From: Oscillatoriaceae cyanobacterium M7585_C2015_266
GTDB taxonomy: Bacteria; Cyanobacteriota; Cyanobacteriia; Cyanobacteriales; Oscillatoriaceae
Assembly: GCA_015295835.1 (NCBI GenBank)
Contig: DVEG01000009.1
Span: forward strand, 47,434-111,433
Reading direction: 5' to 3'
DNA length: 64,000 bases
Below the pieces are notes generated by a model, which was not told the DNA's origin, ran no database searches, and saw nothing but the letters and a program-made list of their open reading frames with translations. The first letter of the stretch is position 1. Every line of letters starts with the position of its first letter. Of the stretch, positions 9,232 through 18,053 are shown one piece after another. Both the position numbers and the translations under genes were made by a program.

Positions 9232-9272
9232 TCCCACTCTGGTGGCTGTCAATGCCATTTGAGTGGTTTTTT
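9232..9272 (+). terminator. Rho-independent terminator after sipA
   Basis: The stem CCACTC (9233-9238) pairs with GAGTGG (9261-9266), with an inner TGGC/GCCA helix, and is followed by six T at 9267-9272. It lies 16 bases after the sipA stop codon. Confidence 0.8.
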
Positions 9273-9580
9273 GTTGGCGAACTTTTGTGATACTTTTTGA
9301 TGATTTCGATATCTTCTCACTTCAATCTTACAGACGTTAGATAGTTAGAGTTTTTGGGTTGTGGTTATTTTTATTAGATGTAATTTACCTATTTTTATCT
9401 AATAGCTATTGCGATTGAAAAATAAGATAATGTTTGGCTCAGCGATGGAGTTTTTAGCCAATGGGCAGTTGCTGTAGCGCGAGCGCGCCACAAGAGTGTG
9501 CTATACTTTGGAATCGACAAGCGCTTATTATTATATTGAGATAGAGTTTCGCAATAGTGCAATAGGCAAAGCAAAATCTC
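9273..9580. other. Intergenic, coaD leader region
   Basis: About 300 bases with no supportable gene. It contains the palindromic GCGCGAGCGCGC-type patch near 9477-9488 and A+T-rich stretches likely to hold the coaD promoter. No further element was recognised. Confidence 0.5.
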
Positions 9581-10144
9581 ATGTCTTCAAGCGCGATCGC
9601 TGTCTATCCCGGTAGTTTCGATCCCATTACTTTTGGCCACCTGGACATAATCGAGCGCGGCTGCAAACTTTTTGGTCGGGTGATAGTAGCTGTCGTGCGC
9701 AATCCCAATAAGACTCCCTTATTTAGCGTACAAGAGCGGCTCAACCAGATTCGCCTTGCTACCGAACACTTATCTAATCTTGAAGTAGACAGCTTTGAGG
9801 GTTTAACGGTGAACTATGCCAGAATGCGGCAAGCCACAGTTCTACTCAGGGGACTGCGGGTTTTGTCAGACTTCGAGATGGAGCTGCAGATGGCCCACAC
9901 CAACAAAACCCTTTACAATCAAATAGAAACTGTTTTTTTAGCCACCTCTAACGAGTACAGTTTCCTGAGTAGTAGTGTAGTCAAAGAGATCGCCAGGTTT
10001 GGTGGCTCTGTCGATCATCTTGTTCCCAAACATGTCGCCCTAGATATTGCCAGATGTTACGCCAGGACACATCCCGAATCGATCCCGATTTCTCCGAACT
10101 CCCTTCTCAAGACGAATCACTCCAGGGGGGAGCGGGAGGCATAG
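9581..10144 (+). CDS. coaD: Phosphopantetheine adenylyltransferase
   Basis: CoaD adenylates 4'-phosphopantetheine to dephospho-CoA, the penultimate step of coenzyme A synthesis. The nucleotidyltransferase signature [18 protein letters not shown] with the TxGH motif is at residues 7-24. The phosphopantetheine-binding RNPNKTPLF and the ATP-binding [17 protein letters not shown] and [16 protein letters not shown] regions all follow. The 187-residue length exceeds the usual 160 because of a C-terminal extension of about 25 residues rich in Ser and Asn. That extension is exactly where the next gene overlaps in another frame by about 90 bases. The start ATG at 9581 fits the family. Confidence 0.93.
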   Translation: MSSSAIAVYPGSFDPITFGHLDIIERGCKLFGRVIVAVVRNPNKTPLFSVQERLNQIRLATEHLSNLEVDSFEGLTVNYARMRQATVLLRGLRVLSDFEMELQMAHTNKTLYNQIETVFLATSNEYSFLSSSVVKEIARFGGSVDHLVPKHVALDIARCYARTHPESIPISPNSLLKTNHSRGEREA

Positions 10145-10782
10145 ATATTCAGCGGGAACTCAATCGACTTGAAGAGATGATTCTCGACAGCCCGCGTATT
10201 CCCCTTACCCGACGCACCCTTATAGACGAGGAACAGGTACTTGATCAGCTTGACTTAGTGCGCCTGAACTTGCCGGCGGCTTATCTTGAAGCTGAGGAAA
10301 TTATTCGTCGCAAAGAGGAAATTCTAGCACAAGCGGAGCGGTACGCCCAAGAAATAATTGCTGCTGCCGAGCAAGAAGCAGCTCAGATTTTGGATGAAAT
10401 GGGTTTAGTTAGGCAAGCGAAGATAGAAGCCGAACAGATCCGGCGGCAAGTGCAGGAGGATTGCGAACTCGTCAGGGAACAGACTCTTGCCGAGCTTGAA
10501 CAGATGCGGCGTGCGGCGCAACAGGAAATCGAAGAAATGCGGATGCGAGCGTTAAAAGAGTGCGAAGAGATTCAGGCTGGTGCGGACGATTACGCTGATA
10601 GGGTGTTGCGCAATATAGAACAGCAGCTAAGCGACATGCTGAGAGTGATTCAAAATGGCCGACAGCAGTTGCAACAGGAATCAGCTGCTTTGAGAGGGCG
10701 GGAAATAAATAACACCACCCCTCCGACGAGGAGCCAGCCTCCCCAGCCGCGCTCGCCAGAGCGAGGCAAACATCAACTCTAG
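10054..10782 (+). CDS. DivIVA-like coiled-coil protein (cyanobacterial Cdv3-type)
   Basis: 242 residues. A conserved N-terminal segment ([20 protein letters not shown], then [19 protein letters not shown]) is followed by a long Glu/Gln/Arg coiled coil from about residue 75 to 210 and a proline-rich tail. Cyanobacterial proteins of this form sit next to coaD and have been compared with DivIVA and Cdv3, which act in cell division placement. The ATG at 10054 gives the N-terminus typical of the family (MLRQ...DPD) and makes a roughly 91-base overlap with coaD. Translational coupling with coaD is likely. The functional name is an inference from architecture. Confidence 0.75.
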   Translation: MLRQDTSRIDPDFSELPSQDESLQGGAGGIDIQRELNRLEEMILDSPRIPLTRRTLIDEEQVLDQLDLVRLNLPAAYLEAEEIIRRKEEILAQAERYAQEIIAAAEQEAAQILDEMGLVRQAKIEAEQIRRQVQEDCELVREQTLAELEQMRRAAQQEIEEMRMRALKECEEIQAGADDYADRVLRNIEQQLSDMLRVIQNGRQQLQQESAALRGREINNTTPPTRSQPPQPRSPERGKHQL

Positions 10783-10875
10783 GAGGGTAAAGGGCTTTGC
10801 CAAACTAAACAGCCTCTAATCCCTGAAACTAATTTTTTCAGAAACTGCGTTTCACTCTCTCAGTCTTTCAGTCTC

Positions 10876-11427
10876 TTAGTCGGGATACCAAAACATGCCT
10901 TTAATTCCTTCTGGATCGGGCATGAAACCCAAGCTCCGGTAAAAATCGACGACGTGGGGATCGGCAAAGAGAGTGATGTTGCTGATGTCCTCACTGCGCA
11001 GTTTCTCGATTAGGAATTTCATTAGCGCCTTGCCCAAGCCTTTTCCCTGATAATCCGGGTGGACCACGACATCCCAGAGGGTAGCGTTGAAGGCGTGGTC
11101 TGAGGTAGCGCGTGAAAAGCCGATTAATCGACGTCGGGTTCCCCGCTGCTCCCACATCGAGACTACCAGAAAGCTGTGCTGGATGGCTTTCCTGACTTTG
11201 CGCAGGGGACGGCGGGACCAGCCGACGGCATCGCACAGTTCTTCGAGTTCGTACAAGTCAATATCCCGGTCGGTGGTGAAGTAGATGCGAACGGGGTTGC
11301 CGAAGCGATCGCGCACTATCTTGCTTACGTAAGACTCGCCCGCCTCGACTGCAGATCCTCCACTTGCGGCTGTCTCGGCAGCATTGGAGGTGTCAGAACC
11401 GCTAAATAAGTGTTTCCAAAAACCCAT
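10876..11427 (-). CDS. GNAT N-acetyltransferase, relative of chloroplast NSI/GNAT2
   Basis: 183 residues. The region [12 protein letters not shown], then [36 protein letters not shown] with the acetyl-CoA loop Q-x-x-G-x-[20 protein letters not shown] and the ending GIKGMFWYP closely match plant plastid GNAT proteins such as NSI, which acetylate lysines and N-termini of photosynthetic proteins and are needed for state transitions. That similarity supports plastid ancestry from this cyanobacterial family. The N-terminal 35 residues are Ser/Ala-rich and variable. Substrates here are unknown. Confidence 0.87.
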   Translation of the reverse strand: MGFWKHLFSGSDTSNAAETAASGGSAVEAGESYVSKIVRDRFGNPVRIYFTTDRDIDLYELEELCDAVGWSRRPLRKVRKAIQHSFLVVSMWEQRGTRRRLIGFSRATSDHAFNATLWDVVVHPDYQGKGLGKALMKFLIEKLRSEDISNITLFADPHVVDFYRSLGFMPDPEGIKGMFWYPD

Positions 11428-11450
11428 GCAGGCTTGGTGATAGTACTAGA

Positions 11451-11490
11451 GTTGACACTCCGCCCGACCTTCTTAGTCGGGGGATTCTTG
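11451..11490 (-). mobile_element. Preserved 3' (right) end of the tnpB element with hairpin
   Basis: GTTGACACTCC at 11451-11461 followed by the imperfect palindrome CCCGAC/GTCGGG (11463-11481). On the minus strand this reads as a hairpin followed by GGAGTGTCAAC, the standard 3' end of cyanobacterial tnpB elements and the 3' part of their guide RNA scaffold. The opposite end was not identified. Confidence 0.75.
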
Positions 11491-12390
11491 GTTCAACCAA
11501 CCCACTTACTCACCTACCCTCTCCGATAGAACAGGTAGAATAAGTAGAGGTGGTTCTTTCCCCAAGCGTTCCCGTGTTGTCCACGGTACTTAGTCCCAAA
11601 CTAAAAATTGGCTTTTACTAAGTTGCTTTCCGCTTAAGCTTGGTTTTTAGAGAGGTTGATTACTCGTCTGCTAATTGAATCATAGCACAGAAACAGCTAC
11701 TAAAATCGCGCTTACGGACTTTCATGAGCTTTCAGTCATTCCTTGGCAAAGACAAGACAACCAGTTGGACGTTATCGGCTGGTTTACAGACAACCCCAAA
11801 AGGGTTGTTTTAGATTTATAATTAGCCATTTCTGCTACAAGAAGTGACCTCATCTGTTACATTTGATACCCGCACGACAGGTTTTGCTTTTCGGGGAAAA
11901 GCGGTTTATTTCAATGTAGGTTTCTCCTTCTCTTGAGCCTTGTGATTGAGCATGGTCTAAAACATCCCCCAGCTCGCGTCGTAGAAAGTCTACTCTCAAC
12001 GAGCTATTTTGCAGTGTAGCAGAGCAATTTTTAGTCTTGCTCTCTCCTTCTTTCTTTGTTTCTGCTTACGACTTAGTTTTTGAAACTTACGTAAGAGATT
12101 ATTCTCATGGATGGGCTAAATGTCAAGGGTTTTCATATTTTGCCCCATCACTGGTGACGGCAAAATCAGTCAGCCCCAAGTCAATCTCTCCGGCTTTACC
12201 TTTCTTACTTGCAGGCTTAGCCGTTTTAGCCGCCTCTACTAGAACAGAAACATGGTACTTACCATCAGGGTTCTGAGAAACTGTAACACCAAGCTATTCC
12301 TTGGTGTTCATGCATAAATTTCTGGAAGAGTCCATGTATCCATTTAACTCTGAGTGTAGGAATTATAGCTCTCCCAGCTTACCTTATTTT
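11451..12390 (-). pseudogene. Decayed IS200/IS605-group tnpB (RNA-guided nuclease) remnant
   Basis: Reading the minus strand, pieces of TnpB appear in order but in broken frames. First is a KLGEL-like patch near 12370, then VTVSQNPDGKYHVSVLVE and IDLGLTDFAVTSDGAKYENP (12283-12123, ended by TGA). Next come an ARLK...LHCKIA-like patch near 12050-12000 and YIEINRFSPKSKTC near 11920-11880, the segment before the zinc ribbon. Last is a C-terminal stretch ending at the element's 3' boundary. IDLGLTDFAVTSDG is the RuvC-I motif with its catalytic Asp. Stops and frameshifts between patches and loss of the rest of the nuclease make it inactive. No tnpA is adjacent. The N-terminal 100 or so codons could not be recognised. 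Confidence 0.85.
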
Positions 12391-12823
12391 GTTAACTTGT
12401 TTGTGGACAAGTGGGGATGCGCGCAAAACGCTCGCTGAAAAATAATAGATTTATAGATGTTCTCAGAACTCCTATATGCGGGACACCCGAAAGCTTGTTT
12501 ACCTTTGGCCAAAGTTTCTCCCTCCTCACTACGAATAGGATATTAGGTGTAGCGACAAATCTCCTATTTTCTCGTACAGATTCTCTTCCCCGCCCTGCCT
12601 GTTTTCGTCAACTGCCAATTATGGTTATTCTACCCCAACTCATTTTTGCAGTTATCCTCTCTAGGATAGAGCGAGAGTGCGCTTTGAAACCTTAAATCAG
12701 ACCGTTAAATCATTGCATAGTTTTTCTTTCGAGAATTTGTGAGACATTGAATACAACAAAGGGATAAGTCAGTGTTCTATTTCGATTGCATTTGACGCCA
12801 GCAAGCAAGTTTTTCTCCCAATT
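12391..12823. other. Intergenic, no recognised gene
   Basis: Between the tnpB remnant and the ACT-domain gene. An open frame on the plus strand (12411-12695, 94 codons) has atypical composition, no ribosome-binding site and no family resemblance, so it is not called. The region may include the lost left end of the element. Confidence 0.45.
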
Positions 12824-13549
12824 ATGGCTCCGGGTTTAAAATCTTCCACACTAGAACTACTGAAACGCTTTAACCGGGCGTTTCCCCAGTTCTACGAGCA
12901 ATTTGTCAGCAGCGAAATCCAACTACAAAACCTGAAGCTAGCTTACCAGCTCTATAAAACCCGGCAAGCTGTGATTGAGCTGAAACCCGAAGGTAACAAA
13001 AGTGCCCTGCATTTTGCCTATCGCAACCAGTCTTTTTTGCTCAGCGATATATTTGGTGTTCTCGCTGCTTATGGGCTGACTATCCACAGCCTCAGTTTGT
13101 ATGGCCAGATATACCCACCTATGTTGGTGTTTATCAAACTGGTGGTTTCCCGAGGCGGTAAAGCCCTTACGGAAAAAACCTCAGAAAATGTCTGTAGAGC
13201 TATTCGGGAGGCGTTGGCAGGTCACTTTGAGGTAGAGGAGATGCTGGCGGTTGAGTTTAATCTTGATGCGGGTTTAGAGGATGTGGAAACAGAATTTTAC
13301 GTTGACCCTGTTTTCCACCTGCCAGCTCTGTTAATCGAAGCTGATAATCAACCTGGTCTTTTCTATAAAATCATGTATGCTATCTGGCAAGAAGACTTAT
13401 TGGTGGTCAATGCTAACTTGCTGGTCTGGCGGGGGCGCACTCGTTTGATTCTTTATCTTTTAGGCCCCAATGAAAGTTTGATCCCGGATTACCTCGGCCA
13501 CAAAATTGCTGAAAGTGTCCGTCAGCGATTGCTGGGGCGGCGATTTTAG
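12824..13549 (+). CDS. ACT-domain protein, GlnD-tail-like
   Basis: 241 residues. Two regions look like ACT ligand-binding domains: around SFLLSDIFGVLAAYGLTIHS (about residues 70-90) and LLIEADNQPGLFYKIMYAIW (about 170-190), the classical D-x-P-G-L-x-x-x-I pattern. The layout resembles the tandem ACT tail of GlnD uridylyltransferase without its catalytic domain. Such stand-alone proteins are widespread in cyanobacteria and presumably bind amino acids, but the ligand and output are unknown. No DNA-binding or kinase domain is present. The ATG at 12824 follows AATT and no strong ribosome-binding site. Confidence 0.75.
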   Translation: MAPGLKSSTLELLKRFNRAFPQFYEQFVSSEIQLQNLKLAYQLYKTRQAVIELKPEGNKSALHFAYRNQSFLLSDIFGVLAAYGLTIHSLSLYGQIYPPMLVFIKLVVSRGGKALTEKTSENVCRAIREALAGHFEVEEMLAVEFNLDAGLEDVETEFYVDPVFHLPALLIEADNQPGLFYKIMYAIWQEDLLVVNANLLVWRGRTRLILYLLGPNESLIPDYLGHKIAESVRQRLLGRRF

Positions 13550-13576
13550 ATGGAGGTATTGTATATGCCGACGGTT

Positions 13577-14617
13577 TTAGTTATAAAGCTGCATGACATC
13601 TTTGATATCCAGGCGGGATTGAACCCCTAAGGTGAGGGGGGAGGTATGACCTCGATTTAGGTGTTCGGCTGCTGCACAGCCAATCATGGCGGCGTTATCA
13701 GTGCAAAATTTTAAAGGCGGAAATAAGACGCGCAATCCTTGAGCATCGGCTGCTGCTTGCAGGTGCTTTCGCAGCCCGCTGTTGGCGGCAACGCCACCGC
13801 CAACGGCGATCGTTTTTAAGCCGTAATCAAGGGCGCAGGCGATCGCTCTGCGGGTCAAACTCTTGGCGACACTTTCCTGAAAACTGGCTGCAATATCACT
13901 CACTGGTAGGGCAGTGCCTTCCTGTTTCAATTTTTGCACCAGACGCAGTACTGCTGTTTTCAAGCCGCTAAAACTTGAATCATAAGGATGATATCCCCCT
14001 CCTGGTAGGGAAATATTTCCCTCCGGTAAAGGAAAGGCTTTTGGGTCCCCTTGGCTTGCCAGCTTGTCAATAATTGGGCCTCCTGGATACCCTAAATCTA
14101 GTAATCTGGCAACTTTATCGAAGGCTTCGCCTGCGGCATCGTCGCGGGTTTGTCCGAGGGTTTGGTATTCTCCGCAATTTTTAACCCAAATTAAGCTTGT
14201 GTGCCCTCCTGAAACTAACAGGCATAGGAAGGGTGGTTGCAAATTCGGATCGCTGAGGTAGTTGGCGTAGATATGTCCTTCTAGGTGGTGGATGCCCAGA
14301 AAAGGTTTGTTACGGATAATGGCCAGGGTTTTGGCAACAGTGACTCCTACTAATAGGGCGCCTACTAAGCCGGGAGCGCAAGTTGCTGCTACACCGTCAA
14401 TGTCTGCCCAACTGAAATTGGTATTTTTAAAGCATTCTGCGATCGCCCAATCTACTTTTTCTACATGTTGCCGCGATGCTACTTCCGGCACCACCCCTCC
14501 ATACTGGCGGTGTGTTTCGATTTGTGAAGCCATTAGGCTGTAAATTACTTCACGATTTTTAACAATTGCTACAGCTGTTTCGTCACAACTTGTTTCTATC
14601 GCTAAAACTGTCGCCAT
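13577..14617 (-). CDS. tsaD: tRNA N6-threonylcarbamoyladenosine transferase TsaD
   Basis: TsaD transfers the threonylcarbamoyl group to A37 of ANN-decoding tRNAs with TsaB and TsaE. 346 residues, the normal length. Visible are the ASKHA N-terminus [25 protein letters not shown], the metal-binding histidines in [32 protein letters not shown], the conserved [12 protein letters not shown] and the C-terminal [12 protein letters not shown]. All are intact, so the enzyme should be active. It converges with the ACT-domain gene across a 27-base gap. No partner genes are adjacent. Confidence 0.96.
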   Translation of the reverse strand: MATVLAIETSCDETAVAIVKNREVIYSLMASQIETHRQYGGVVPEVASRQHVEKVDWAIAECFKNTNFSWADIDGVAATCAPGLVGALLVGVTVAKTLAIIRNKPFLGIHHLEGHIYANYLSDPNLQPPFLCLLVSGGHTSLIWVKNCGEYQTLGQTRDDAAGEAFDKVARLLDLGYPGGPIIDKLASQGDPKAFPLPEGNISLPGGGYHPYDSSFSGLKTAVLRLVQKLKQEGTALPVSDIAASFQESVAKSLTRRAIACALDYGLKTIAVGGGVAANSGLRKHLQAAADAQGLRVLFPPLKFCTDNAAMIGCAAAEHLNRGHTSPLTLGVQSRLDIKDVMQLYN

Positions 14618-15088
14618 TCCCCTCTTCCCTCGACACTTATCTTGTGCTGTCGAGCAATGTACCTACATAATAAATAAAATCTTATTAATTATATTAATAT
14701 TTGTTAAATTTGGCTTTTCTTACGGTAACATAAGGTACTCTACCAATCCATAACCTTAACAAAACAATAACAGGTATGCGGTTAAACCCAAAAGATCGCA
14801 GTAGCCTTAAAAGCGGTAAAATCTGTTGACAACTGGCTTGGGGCATTTCTGTTCTAACTTTTTTGCTTCCCTTGAGGGCAAGGAAAGGAGTGGAAAATTG
14901 ACGTCCCCAAGCAAGAAGAAGGTAAAAAATCCCAAATGCCCGCCTACTATGGGATATGGTTGACACTCCCATTGACAAATCAGAACTAATTATTGCACCC
15001 TCTACAAGCTAGCTGGTACAAGCGGTACAAGCACTGCCGCTAGTTTTGTAACAAAAACTTAGGGTTCGTAACAAAAGGAAACAATTTC
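14618..15088. other. Spacer between tsaD and psaF with psaF promoter region
   Basis: 470 bases. The proximal 100 bases before psaF contain a tandem GGTACAAGC GGTACAAGC (15016-15033) and two copies of GTAACAAAA starting at 15049 and 15068, good candidates for light-responsive regulator sites. An open frame on the minus strand (14694-14978, 94 codons) shows no known motif and low-quality coding signs. GTTGACACTCC near 14965 matches the terminal string of the tnpB element at 11451 and may be another trace of one. Confidence 0.5.
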
Positions 15089-15583
15089 ATGCGACAATTG
15101 TTTGCGATCGTTATCTCTATCTGCCTCTGGTTTACTTTTGTCCCAGTTGCTGCGGCTGATGTCGCAGGTCTAGTCCCCTGCAGCGAATCCCCTGCTTTCC
15201 AGCAACGCGCCCAGAATGCACGTCCCACGACCGATGACCCAGCTTCCGGGCAAAAGCGTTTCCAACGCTATTCACAAGCGTTGTGCGGGCCAGAAGGGCT
15301 GCCTCACTTAATTGCTGATGGCCGTTGGAGCCACGCCGGTGACTTTATTATTCCTAGTATTCTGTTTCTGTACATTGCCGGTTGGATTGGCTGGGTTGGT
15401 CGCGCTTACTTAATTGATATCCGCAAGTCGGAAAACCCTGAGGAAAAGGAAATCATCATCGATGTTCCTTTGGCGATTCAGAAAATGCTTATGGGCTTTA
15501 TCTGGCCCCTGGCAGCTGTTAAAGAAACTCTCAGCGGCGAACTTTATGCTAAGGACGATGAAATCCCGGTTTCTCCCCGCTAG
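15089..15583 (+). CDS. psaF: Photosystem I reaction centre subunit III
   Basis: PsaF is the lumen-exposed PSI subunit that helps dock plastocyanin or cytochrome c6. 164 residues. The signal peptide [17 protein letters not shown]...VAAA is cleaved before [14 protein letters not shown], the typical mature start. The lumenal domain has two Cys (VPCSES, ALCGPEG) and the conserved [16 protein letters not shown]. The membrane helix is [16 protein letters not shown], and the end has the amphipathic [18 protein letters not shown] segment. The AAAGGAAAC leader provides a ribosome-binding site. psaJ follows after 35 bases, the standard two-gene operon. Confidence 0.97.
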   Translation: MRQLFAIVISICLWFTFVPVAAADVAGLVPCSESPAFQQRAQNARPTTDDPASGQKRFQRYSQALCGPEGLPHLIADGRWSHAGDFIIPSILFLYIAGWIGWVGRAYLIDIRKSENPEEKEIIIDVPLAIQKMLMGFIWPLAAVKETLSGELYAKDDEIPVSPR

Positions 15584-15618
15584 TATCAACTATCGATTTT
15601 TTCTAGGAGAATCTGCTC

Positions 15619-15747
15619 ATGCAATATTTCCTTAAGTATCTCTCTACTGCCCCAGTGCTGGCTGCTCTTTGGATGACTATTACCGCTGGCATTCTGATTG
15701 AATTTAATCGCTTTTTCCCCGACTTGCTTTTCCATCCTCTACAGTAA
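15619..15747 (+). CDS. psaJ: Photosystem I subunit IX
   Basis: 42 residues: [18 protein letters not shown], then [20 protein letters not shown]. PsaJ is a single-helix PSI subunit beside PsaF at the periphery of the complex. The ATG at 15619 follows CTAGGAGAATCTGCTC with an AGGAG site at suitable distance. It lies 35 bases after psaF and shares its transcript. Confidence 0.96.
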   Translation: MQYFLKYLSTAPVLAALWMTITAGILIEFNRFFPDLLFHPLQ

Positions 15748-16161
15748 AGCGAGCGCCCCTTATTTCCCCTCTACCCAGGGTGAACGCTGATCTTTGACTC
15801 TTTACCTAGCTCGCGAGCGCGCAAAGTTTACCCTTCTGGTGCCCACTTTCGCCTCTCGCGAGTCTCTTCTTTTATCGGCCTCTTAAAGCAACTCCCCTAT
15901 TTACAAAAATTTACATAAATATTCTCTAAATACCTTGTCAATATGAAAAAAGTACGCTAAGCTAGAATTATTTATAGAAAGTATAAGTTTGATAAAAAAT
16001 GCAAAGCTTGATGCCACATAGAAGCATAACACGACTAAGACAAATTGGGGCTAGTATATAGCAATTTTGAGGTTGCAAGACAGTCTCTGAGGAGAAAGTA
16101 GGGTGGGGTGGCATAGGGTTTTGGGAGTTTTTGAAACCGAAGAAAACGAAGAGGTGTATCA
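15748..16161. other. Intergenic, no gene seen
   Basis: 414 bases after psaJ. It carries two GCGAGCGC octamers (15749 and 15813), the second inside the longer palindromic patch GCTCGCGAGCGCGC, then A+T-rich DNA likely to include the promoter of the next gene. No clear terminator or RNA was recognised. Confidence 0.5.
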
Positions 16162-16725
16162 ATGGCAACGAAACTCGTAGAACTAATAGGTCGAGAAAAT
16201 CTGTGGATAGTGCTTTCGGAAGTGGCAGCTTATTTGGGAATTTCTACGAGAAGTATAGTCCTAATAGACTTGTGGAGAGTGGGGGTGTGGGTGCATCGGC
16301 GACATCAGCTGGCAACCATTGTTAGCTATCGCCGTTTAAACTGCTGGATTCCGGTAATAAGACAAGCGATCGCCAACTGTCAAGAACTCAACCACCTTGC
16401 GCAACTACGGAGTGTGCTAGAAGAGGAATTTAACAAATGCGCTGAAGTATATACCTCAGAAGTCATAGAAGAATTGCAGGAGTTAATACAAACGCGTCAG
16501 GCGCAGTTAGAAGCAGAGAAAGCACCGCGCTGGAAAGCCGAAATTCTCATGCATGGCAACTTGACGATGATACAGCGCTGTCAAACCCAAGCCGAACTCG
16601 ATTGGCTTTGGGAAGAGATGCTCAAGCAAGATTTCTATCTCAGGCGCTATCCTAATATCAGACAAGAATTAGAGCAAGCGATGGAGCAGCGCTCGCAATA
16701 TCTACAGCAAAAGGGCTCTGCGTAG
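16162..16725 (+). CDS. Cyanobacterial hypothetical protein
   Basis: 187 residues, family not recognised. The N-terminal third (LWIVLSEVAAYLGISTRSIV, WRVGVWVHRRHQLATIV) looks like a helical domain with a possible helix-turn-helix flavour. The rest (about residues 75-185) is Glu/Gln/Leu-rich and helical, with coiled-coil-like stretches EELQELIQTRQAQLEAEK and ELDWLWEEMLKQDFYLRRYP. There is no signal peptide or transmembrane segment. ATG at 16162 follows GAAGAGGTGTATCA, a fair ribosome-binding site. It is flanked by psaJ on one side and convergent gmk on the other. Function unknown. Confidence 0.7.
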   Translation: MATKLVELIGRENLWIVLSEVAAYLGISTRSIVLIDLWRVGVWVHRRHQLATIVSYRRLNCWIPVIRQAIANCQELNHLAQLRSVLEEEFNKCAEVYTSEVIEELQELIQTRQAQLEAEKAPRWKAEILMHGNLTMIQRCQTQAELDWLWEEMLKQDFYLRRYPNIRQELEQAMEQRSQYLQQKGSA

Positions 16726-16752
16726 GGATATTCCAGGGTTCCCTGCTGTTAC

Positions 16753-17316
16753 TTAGCACTTAGCCGACGCGAACAAAGCTGCTTCGATGCGCTCTAGAGC
16801 TTTTTCTAAGTCGTCGTTAACAATTAGAATATCAAATTCATAAGCAGCGGCGATTTCTGCACGGGCGCGTTCTAACCTTAGGGCGATCGCTTCTTCAGAA
16901 TCCTGCCCTCTGGCTCTAATGCGATTTTCCAACTCCTCCATAGACGGTGGCAAAATAAAAATCCGCAAGGCTTCGGGATAAGTCTGCTTGATTTGCCGTG
17001 CGCCTTCCAGTTCGATTTCCAACACCACCCACTTGCCCTGGTTAATGTGAGTTTCAACCTGACGGCGCAGGGTGCCATAGTAGTTGCCTGCAAACTCTGC
17101 CCATTCCAACAAATCACCGTTAGCTGCTAATTTTTCAAACTGCTGCCTATCTATAAAGTAATAGTGCTTGCCGTTAATTTCTCCTTTGCGCGGCGAGCGT
17201 GTTGTTACGGATACCGACAGATATAGTTCGGGATGGCGGCGCAGCAATGCTCGCAGCAAAGTCCCTTTGCCCACACCACTAGGTCCCGTCAACACGATCA
17301 ATTTACCACTTTTCAT
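16753..17316 (-). CDS. gmk: Guanylate kinase
   Basis: Gmk phosphorylates GMP to GDP with ATP. 187 residues. The P-loop [15 protein letters not shown] is at about 11-25, the GMP-binding region [20 protein letters not shown] at about 36-55, then [14 protein letters not shown] and the lid region [20 protein letters not shown]. Everything needed is present. The upstream gene on the same strand is a RemA-like gene 200 bases away; remA-gmk order is common in bacteria. Confidence 0.96.
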   Translation of the reverse strand: MKSGKLIVLTGPSGVGKGTLLRALLRRHPELYLSVSVTTRSPRKGEINGKHYYFIDRQQFEKLAANGDLLEWAEFAGNYYGTLRRQVETHINQGKWVVLEIELEGARQIKQTYPEALRIFILPPSMEELENRIRARGQDSEEAIALRLERARAEIAAAYEFDILIVNDDLEKALERIEAALFASAKC

Positions 17317-17515
17317 ACGCCCGCTACTGGTGAAAATTTTCTCTCACCATCATGCGCTCATTGGCGTATTTTAAGCAACTATTTCCAACCCCTCCTTTGC
17401 AATTTTTCGTTTTCTCTATTTTAAAATTTCTTTTTAGAGCCTAAAACTTTTAAAAAACAAATGTTTTAAGCAGATGAGTTCTCTTTATTACAGGCTTTTT
17501 TATCGCAAATCGCCT

Positions 17516-17782
17516 TTAGCCTGGTGGACTTTGGCTGTCTTTACCGCTTGCTAAGCGATGAGCCACTGTTTCCGGTTGAATAGCGGAGAGAATAACGTGA
17601 CCGGAGTCTGTGACGATCGCAGCCCTGGTTCTCCGCCCGTAAGTTGCGTCAATAAGCTGTCCCCGCTCTCGCGCGTCACTGACGATACGTTTAATGGGAG
17701 CGGACTCAGGACTTACAATCGCCACCACTCTGTTGGCAGACACTATATTACCAAAACCAATATTAATCAATTGAATGTCCAT
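17516..17782 (-). CDS. RemA-like DUF370 regulator
   Basis: 88 residues of the RemA/DUF370 family: [40 protein letters not shown], then [19 protein letters not shown]. In Bacillus, RemA is an oligomeric DNA-binding activator of extracellular-matrix and osmoprotection genes. The core arginines and the RT-R-A-V-I-x-D-S-G-H motif are intact. The cyanobacterial target genes are unknown. It is upstream of gmk on the same strand and diverges from rqcH. Confidence 0.88.
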   Translation of the reverse strand: MDIQLINIGFGNIVSANRVVAIVSPESAPIKRIVSDARERGQLIDATYGRRTRAAIVTDSGHVILSAIQPETVAHRLASGKDSQSPPG

Positions 17783-18053
17783 GACACATTAGCGGCCCAG
17801 CCGCCTGAGTAGTCAATAAGCACTTAATTTCAATGGTATCTGCAAGAATCTTGACTTACAAGGTAAAAAATCAATAGAATCAAAAGTTGTCAATTTTTTG
17901 GTATTGTTTACCATTGGAGAAAAAAGCTAATAAAGGCTTGTCGGTGGGATAGCTGTTCTGAAAAAATGTCCAGAAAAAGTCCACGGGAGCTTTTGTGGTA
18001 ACATACTCAAAAAACAATCCTGCTTGCGAGACAAAAATCAAAAACCCATTTCT

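Noticed and set aside
12411..12695. 94-codon open frame on the plus strand beside the tnpB remnant
   Set aside because: No family resemblance, no ribosome-binding site; the region is decayed mobile-element DNA.
14694..14978. 94-codon open frame on the minus strand upstream of psaF
   Set aside because: No known motif, no ribosome-binding site, unusual composition (many Arg and Leu); it lies in the psaF promoter side and includes a tnpB-end-like string, so it is more likely residual mobile DNA.
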